NCBI GenBank assembly: GCA_900544285.1
Contig: UQUT01000019.1
Span: 1-34,437 of the forward strand
Direction of reading: 5' to 3'
DNA: 34,437 nucleotides
Source of the DNA: an uncultured Eubacterium sp.
GTDB taxonomy: Bacteria; Bacillota; Clostridia; Oscillospirales; CAG-272
The notes beneath the pieces are model-generated. The model did not search any database and was not told where the DNA came from. It worked only from the letters and a program-made list of their open reading frames with translations. Positions 30,222 through 34,437 of this stretch are shown in pieces (within the stretch, counting starts at the first letter, position 1; each line of letters starts with the position of its first letter). The translations under genes and the position numbers were made by a program.

Positions 30222-31083
30222 AAATTTCCCTCCATTCTGCATTGGCACTTGATGGGTACTTGGTCTCATCATTGATAGCTTCTAATGCTTTTTCGTACGA
30301 TGCTTTCGCCTTGGATTGAAAAGAGCCAAAGCAAGTAATATATCTGCCGCTTCCCATCACTTGCCAACGATACTGTGAGGTTGGTCTCTCTGATACATAT
30401 TTCAGGAAGTCTCTTGTCATCCAATCATAATATACATACGATTTGTCTCGGTATTCCCAAGTAGAGATAAAATTGTAGCTCAATATGTCCAACAAAATTC
30501 CACTGATATCTACGTCGTTTTTATTCCTCCATGCTCGGGACATTTTACACAGCCTTTTCAAGTTTGAATTACATTGGTTGTTCATTGACTGGATCTCAGC
30601 AATCTCTGCTCTGGGATTAGTAACCTTCCATGAACCACCATTGTTAGAATTTGCAAATGTGTAACTATTACCATCTTTATTTATAAAAGCGGGCAAAACT
30701 TCAAAATTAATACCATCCGAAAAAGGGACACTAATAATTTGTCCATCCGCCTTCAAGTTGGTAACAGAGTATGTTTTCTCTATGACCTTTTTTACTTCTT
30801 GAAGTAAGGCGGATTGACCGTTGGACGTATAAGCATTGAACTTCTCATAAGTTGAATATGGAAGTTGTACCAACATATCTATGTCACTGGTGAAAATCTC
30901 TGTATCACGCCCATATGAACCAACATACAAACTGTGAGCAGAGTCGGAAGATGTTTCCCAATAATCAGTATTAATTCTTTTGGTAATAGAATGATATCTA
31001 TTGCTAATTTTACTCAGATTGTCGTCTGAAAATCTGAGATTTTTACAAAGCTGTTCAAATGCGGCAGCTACAGTAAATGCCAT
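30196..31083 (-). CDS. SMODS-type CD-NTase (CBASS cyclic-oligonucleotide synthase)
   Basis: 295 residues. The nucleotidyltransferase core shows GSYGRDTEIFTSDIDMLVQL (GS at 55-56, Asp67 and Asp69 as metal ligands) and a third acidic residue in INFEVLPAF (Glu128). NNGGSWKVTNPRAEI (about 148-162) is the usual post-catalytic block before the helical OAS1-like C-domain (LKRLCKMSRAWRNK). All catalytic residues are present, so it should be active. GAAGGTG precedes the ATG, 27 bases after the methyltransferase stop. No Cap2/Cap3 or HORMA/TRIP13 genes are visible, which makes this a two-gene (type I-like) CBASS with the SLATT effector. Confidence 0.9.
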   Translation of the reverse strand: MAFTVAAAFEQLCKNLRFSDDNLSKISNRYHSITKRINTDYWETSSDSAHSLYVGSYGRDTEIFTSDIDMLVQLPYSTYEKFNAYTSNGQSALLQEVKKVIEKTYSVTNLKADGQIISVPFSDGINFEVLPAFINKDGNSYTFANSNNGGSWKVTNPRAEIAEIQSMNNQCNSNLKRLCKMSRAWRNKNDVDISGILLDILSYNFISTWEYRDKSYVYYDWMTRDFLKYVSERPTSQYRWQVMGSGRYITCFGSFQSKAKASYEKALEAINDETKYPSSANAEWREIYGSKFPTL

Positions 31084-31110
31084 GTAGTTAACACCTTCTT
31101 TCTATTTTAA

Positions 31111-32664
31111 TTATGCTAATAACTCCGCCAAATGCTGGCACTTAACATGAGATAGTTCTTTGGGCTCGATTTTTTTCATTCCTCCGCCATACACTCGGCC
31201 TTCACTTTCAAGATCATTAGCAGCAATATTGCTCAAAGCGGTCCAAACATCATATAGTATGTCGGGTGTCTGGGCAATTGCTTCTTGGAGAATAGTTTTA
31301 GGATATAACATCAAATAAGAATTGGTAGCAATTGCGCTTGTATGATTCAAAATAAAACGAAAGGGTGCGGCGTGTTCGTCATTTCCTCTACCCATATAGG
31401 AACATAAGAATGGTGTCGCTGATCTATTTTCTTGGTAATACCAAACCTTACGATTTTTACATAGATACTTTTGCGCAGTAGTATCGAGACCACTACTCAA
31501 ATAATTCCAGATGGATGGATGATTCTTTTTCACTTCCTCTTCTGGGAGCATACAGCTAAGCAAGAAATACTGTGTGTCTAGGCGGGGATTCCCATATTTA
31601 TCACTAAACACTTCATTGCATTTTAAATAACGAGGGCTTGGCAGAATTGGTGTAAAGAAGTTCATATCGAGATTTAATTCTTCAATTTCTTCTTTAGACA
31701 AGATAAAGAAATCGTTGTCTCCAGTTGCCAATCCGCGTTTGATTGTGAAAAAATCGCCTAAAGTTGGAGTATGAGTATTTGGAAGTTGCTCATCATTGGT
31801 TGGGAAATGAGTCCATTTTCTACTTTTGCCTAAAGTGTTTCTATCTACGTTTCGGCTAACTTCTGGTCTTTCAAGTGTACCACCATAAGAAAATTCGACA
31901 TCATAATTATTTTCCATGGTCTCGTTTTTAAACCAAACTACACACGAAGATACCAAAGCATCATCAAATTTACAGTTCTCAGGATTATATCTATGTACTC
32001 TAAGTAAATGAACTTTGTTTAGAAAGTACTCTTTCAGTTTTGCGCCGTAATTAACATCCATAAACTCACTTGGGATAAGCCAGCCACATATTGCATCTGG
32101 AGCGAGCCATTTGTGTGCAGACAAAATAAAATAACAATATAGTCCTGAAAGACCCGAAAGCGATAAATCCGTTTCTTTTTGTATCATAGCTGAAAGCTTT
32201 GATTTCTGCTCTTTGTCAATATAATGATGTCGCACATACGGAGGATTACTAACCAAAAAGTTGATATTTTCAAAGGCTTCAATTTCAGTAAAATCGCCGC
32301 TTACTAAATTTACATTTGTGTGTCCCCAAAGTTCATTAGCGGCAACATAGAAATCTTTGTCTACTTCAACTCCAACTGCAGTGTTTATGATTTTAGCGTG
32401 TTTGTCACACTCTGATAAAAGAGCTGAATAAAATGCTCCTGTACCAAACGCAGGCTCCAAAAAAGAGATTTCTTTTTTGTCCTGCAATGTTAAACCAAAG
32501 GACATTATTTCTTGAGCCAATTCATAAGGTGTTGCAAACTGACCAAACCGTCTACGACTTTCAATGCTTTTACTATTATCAATCGCCGTTTGTAATTGCA
32601 TCCTTCTGGATTCTATTAAGTTCAAATCCCTAATTGCTCCAAATCGTTTATTCTGTGTTCCCAT
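31111..32664 (-). CDS. type II N6-adenine DNA methyltransferase (XamI/SalI-like)
   Basis: 517 residues from the ATG at 32664; TTG at 32670 is the alternative start. Motif X FGQFATP (about 40-46), motif I FLEPAFGTGAFY (about 68-79) and catalytic motif IV NPPYVRHH (140-147) give the gamma-class order for N6-adenine enzymes. The C-terminal 250 residues are the target-recognition region. Its 5' end overlaps the endonuclease gene by about 43 bases, as in coupled R-M operons. XamI and SalI recognise GTCGAC; that this enzyme does so is inferred from family membership of its partner. It protects host DNA. Confidence 0.9.
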   Translation of the reverse strand: MGTQNKRFGAIRDLNLIESRRMQLQTAIDNSKSIESRRRFGQFATPYELAQEIMSFGLTLQDKKEISFLEPAFGTGAFYSALLSECDKHAKIINTAVGVEVDKDFYVAANELWGHTNVNLVSGDFTEIEAFENINFLVSNPPYVRHHYIDKEQKSKLSAMIQKETDLSLSGLSGLYCYFILSAHKWLAPDAICGWLIPSEFMDVNYGAKLKEYFLNKVHLLRVHRYNPENCKFDDALVSSCVVWFKNETMENNYDVEFSYGGTLERPEVSRNVDRNTLGKSRKWTHFPTNDEQLPNTHTPTLGDFFTIKRGLATGDNDFFILSKEEIEELNLDMNFFTPILPSPRYLKCNEVFSDKYGNPRLDTQYFLLSCMLPEEEVKKNHPSIWNYLSSGLDTTAQKYLCKNRKVWYYQENRSATPFLCSYMGRGNDEHAAPFRFILNHTSAIATNSYLMLYPKTILQEAIAQTPDILYDVWTALSNIAANDLESEGRVYGGGMKKIEPKELSHVKCQHLAELLA

Positions 32665-33588
32665 ATCCAATCAATTCCTTCTGCTGCTTCATAGCCTAAA
32701 TATCCCGAATCAAAGTAACCACATAAAAACAGACTGTACGATACAGCGTCGCCATATGTATGTTTTAATTGTTGCATTTTAGCAGCTTCTTCTTTGCGGC
32801 GTTTGTTTACATTGGTAAAATCCCCAGCTGATTTCGCTTCAATAAGGAGAGGAAAGTCTCCCGCTTGTGCCAATTTAGGAAGAATAACCACATCAACAGG
32901 AATGTTGATGTAATCTTCTGATCCTTCAGCAACTAATACAGGCACATTAGTATGGAAGGAAAATGTTCCTGGTGCCATTTCGTTATACTTCGTTCCAGCA
33001 TTGGCTTCCGCATAACCTCTATCTTGCAAGAACTGTGTTATTGCTGCAAGCTGACGTTTCTCTTGAGCATTTCTAATAATCGGATCAGCTACCGCGCCAC
33101 ACAATCTATCTGCAACAACAGTCGCAGCTCTCTGAACCTCCTGTTCATTGGGTTCACGCATTTCTGGTAGCCAAACAAATATATCTAAATCTGCCATTCT
33201 ATTGATAACTCTGGCTATTTTTGAAAGCTCGTCAGATAATCTATCCGCAGCCATTCGAGGAGAAACACGAGGGTTATCTGTATCTTCCATGTTTTCAACT
33301 AAGCTTTTAGTTACCCTCGCTAAGCCAACAAGACGGTCTCTTGCGATAGGCGGGCAAGTAGACATTCTTAATATTGGTAAGACCTCTGGGTGATTTTTTA
33401 ACAGCTCGACAGATATGTTCCTCAAATAACTCGTATCAACAAGAGCACGTTCTACACTACTTGCCGTTGTTACACGTGTTTCCCTAAATGCTCTGGGAGC
33501 AAATTCCATAAACCAACTATTATATAAATCTACAGATTGCAGAATATCATTTTTCCAAAGATTGGGGGTTATCTCTATTGATACCCAT
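32622..33588 (-). pseudogene. XamI-family restriction endonuclease with a frameshift near its start
   Basis: The main frame (ATG at 33509, 295 residues) carries FAPRAFRETR, MSTCPPIARDRLVGLA, DIFVWLPEM and a PD-(D/E)xK site: Asp in IPVDVVIL and LLIEAK (about 223-228). These are XamI-family features; XamI cuts GTCGAC. No ribosome-binding site precedes that ATG. Upstream, GAGGAG and an ATG at 33588 start MGINRDNP, which runs into TGA after 13 codons. One base fewer in the CCCCC run (33564-33568) would fuse it to NLWKNDILQSVDLYNSWF and the main frame. The gene therefore carries a +1 shift relative to a full-length enzyme: a mutation, a phase-variable run, or a programmed CCC-C slip. Confidence 0.78.
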
Positions 33589-33599
33589 ATAATCTCTCC

Positions 33600-33809
33600 T
33601 CAAATAATTTCTTTTGTTAATTCCATAATATCACCTATATCGCATTGCAAAGCAGTACAAATCTTCACAAGGACATCGGTTGTGACATTTTCGTTTTTAC
33701 CGAGCTTTGCCATTGACGCATGGCTGATACCTGCTGCTGTGCAAAGATCTTTTTTCTTCATATCTTTATCAATTAGCAGCTTCCATAATTTCTTGTAACT
33801 TACAGCCAT
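33600..33809 (-). CDS. Xre-family regulator, probable R-M controller (C) protein
   Basis: 69 residues from MAVSYKK (GGAG 8 bases upstream). A compact helix-turn-helix (KKKDLCTAAGISHASMAKLG) followed by VLVKICTALQCDIGDIMEL is the short Xre type that includes C proteins of restriction-modification systems, as well as many YozG-like small regulators. It stops 12 bases before the endonuclease start and heads the five-gene unit. C proteins delay endonuclease expression until methylation is established. No clear C-box pair was identified, so the role rests on size, fold and position. Confidence 0.75.
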   Translation of the reverse strand: MAVSYKKLWKLLIDKDMKKKDLCTAAGISHASMAKLGKNENVTTDVLVKICTALQCDIGDIMELTKEII

Positions 33810-33880
33810 ATTCCTCACTCCAATAGTAAATTAAATTCATACCTCGATGAGAAAAATCAGCTTTCACTGAACTCGTTATC

Positions 33881-33909
33881 AGTATATCATACTTCAACGT
33901 AGGGAACAA
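33881..33909 (-). promoter_or_regulatory. promoter of the C-R-M-CBASS unit
   Basis: Minus strand: TTGTTC (33904-33909), 17-bp spacer, TATACT (33881-33886), about 70 bases ahead of the Xre gene. It is the only convincing promoter seen for the five genes down to 29649. Confidence 0.5.
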
Positions 33910-33983
33910 GTACGTGATTACCAATATTTCTAGACTTATACACATTGTCCACAGGAGCATGACTGCTCCTATCTGGCTTTCTA

Positions 33984-34253
33984 TCAGTCATACCCATGAT
34001 AGCCCCAATAAGAGTCAGAAAGAGAATCGGGACCACAATCTGTCTCGTCGTATTCGTAATAGGAATTAGAAGTCGGCGAAGAGTATACCTTTTTAATCTT
34101 TGCTTCATCCTTCTTGTGATCCGAACGTCTCAGTTCCTCGCGCCTCCAATCTCCAGATAACATTTCACACGGGAGTTTCAAAAAGTATTTTTGCCAGAGA
34201 CCGCCTTTCTGCTTTGGATGTTCCCCAAACCTATAAGCATCATATCGTGGCAT
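33984..34253 (-). CDS. small Tyr-rich hypothetical protein
   Basis: 89 residues from ATG at 34253. Basic N-terminal two-thirds (GEHPKQKGGLWQKYFLKLPC, WRREELRRSDHKKDEAKIKK) and an acidic, Tyr/Ser/Gly-rich tail (YYEYDETDCG, SDSYWGYHGYD). No family recognised and no membrane segment. A ribosome-binding site is not evident, so the true start may differ or the gene may be a remnant. It is on the same strand as the defence unit but separated from it by 174 bases that contain the unit's promoter. Confidence 0.4.
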   Translation of the reverse strand: MPRYDAYRFGEHPKQKGGLWQKYFLKLPCEMLSGDWRREELRRSDHKKDEAKIKKVYSSPTSNSYYEYDETDCGPDSLSDSYWGYHGYD

Positions 34254-34335
34254 GAGGACGCGGGCGCTTTTATGCCTTTACATATTTGGGAGGCTCAGCG
34301 CATCCCTCTTTTGTCGTTCTCTAAATTTTTGTATC

Positions 34336-34364
34336 TTGACACCTCTGCAAGTTCACTTTATACT
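34336..34364 (+). promoter_or_regulatory. strong promoter reading off the right edge
   Basis: TTGACA (34336-34341), 17-bp spacer, TATACT (34359-34364). The leader then has AGGCT/AGCCT and CCACACC-CC-GGTGTGG (34404-34421) hairpins. The gene it drives lies beyond the window. Confidence 0.7.
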
Positions 34365-34437
34365 GATAGTAGGCTAAAGCCTAATCTCGCAGCTTTCCGG
34401 TGAGGTCCACACCCCGGTGTGGCCTCAGACATTCATG

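Overview
The window looks like a chromosomal contig of a spore-forming, gut-type Bacillota, most likely class Clostridia (Oscillospirales-like). The support is a SleB-type cortex hydrolase with a copper-amine-oxidase-like domain, an AbrB-family regulator, a glycine riboswitch in front of an AGCS symporter, AlaX/MnmM/DUF523 and DUF975 genes, and TTGACA/TATAAT sigma-A promoters with 17-bp spacers. The backbone is around 50% GC by eye. No taxonomic marker gene is present, so this placement is inference.

Layout. (1) 1-4.5 kb is backbone: tRNA-Arg, then a three-gene envelope operon (ComEC-like metallo-beta-lactamase, SGNH hydrolase, membrane-anchored RCC1-repeat protein), then a convergent SleB-like hydrolase. 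(2) 4.68-13.0 kb is a composite, heavily deleted mobile region lying between the two halves of a tRNA-Leu. It holds a phage-type integrase, a membrane JAMM-motif protein, two Xre repressors with their operators, an ImmA-like protease, a Cro-like start fused out of frame to the 3' part of a papain-like protease, and the end of an integrative conjugative element (small ORF, MazF-like toxin, excisionase, tyrosine recombinase). It also carries an intact tRNA-Leu(CAA) just downstream of the orphaned tRNA promoter. (3) 13-29.1 kb is backbone: acyl-CoA/ACP ligase plus ACP, a 110-bp tandem repeat, an AbrB-ABC exporter operon, a HAD phosphatase, a large surface protein with an inactivated M6-protease-like core, an alaX-mnmM-DUF523 operon, an SGNH esterase, a zinc-ribbon protein, greA, a glycine-riboswitch-controlled alanine/glycine symporter and a DUF975 protein. 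(4) From 29.2 kb to the right edge is a second, AT-richer island that starts at the displaced 3' half of a tRNA-Thr.

The most interesting part is the second island. Five closely packed minus-strand genes run from one visible promoter: a C-protein-like Xre regulator, a XamI-family restriction endonuclease, its N6-adenine methyltransferase, a CD-NTase and a SLATT two-TM effector. This physically couples a type II restriction-modification system to a minimal CBASS system, possibly under one controller. The endonuclease reading frame is broken by one extra base in a C5 run just after its ribosome-binding site, so restriction is either lost, phase-variable or frameshift-dependent.

All functional calls come from reading motifs and gene order. 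No database search was run.
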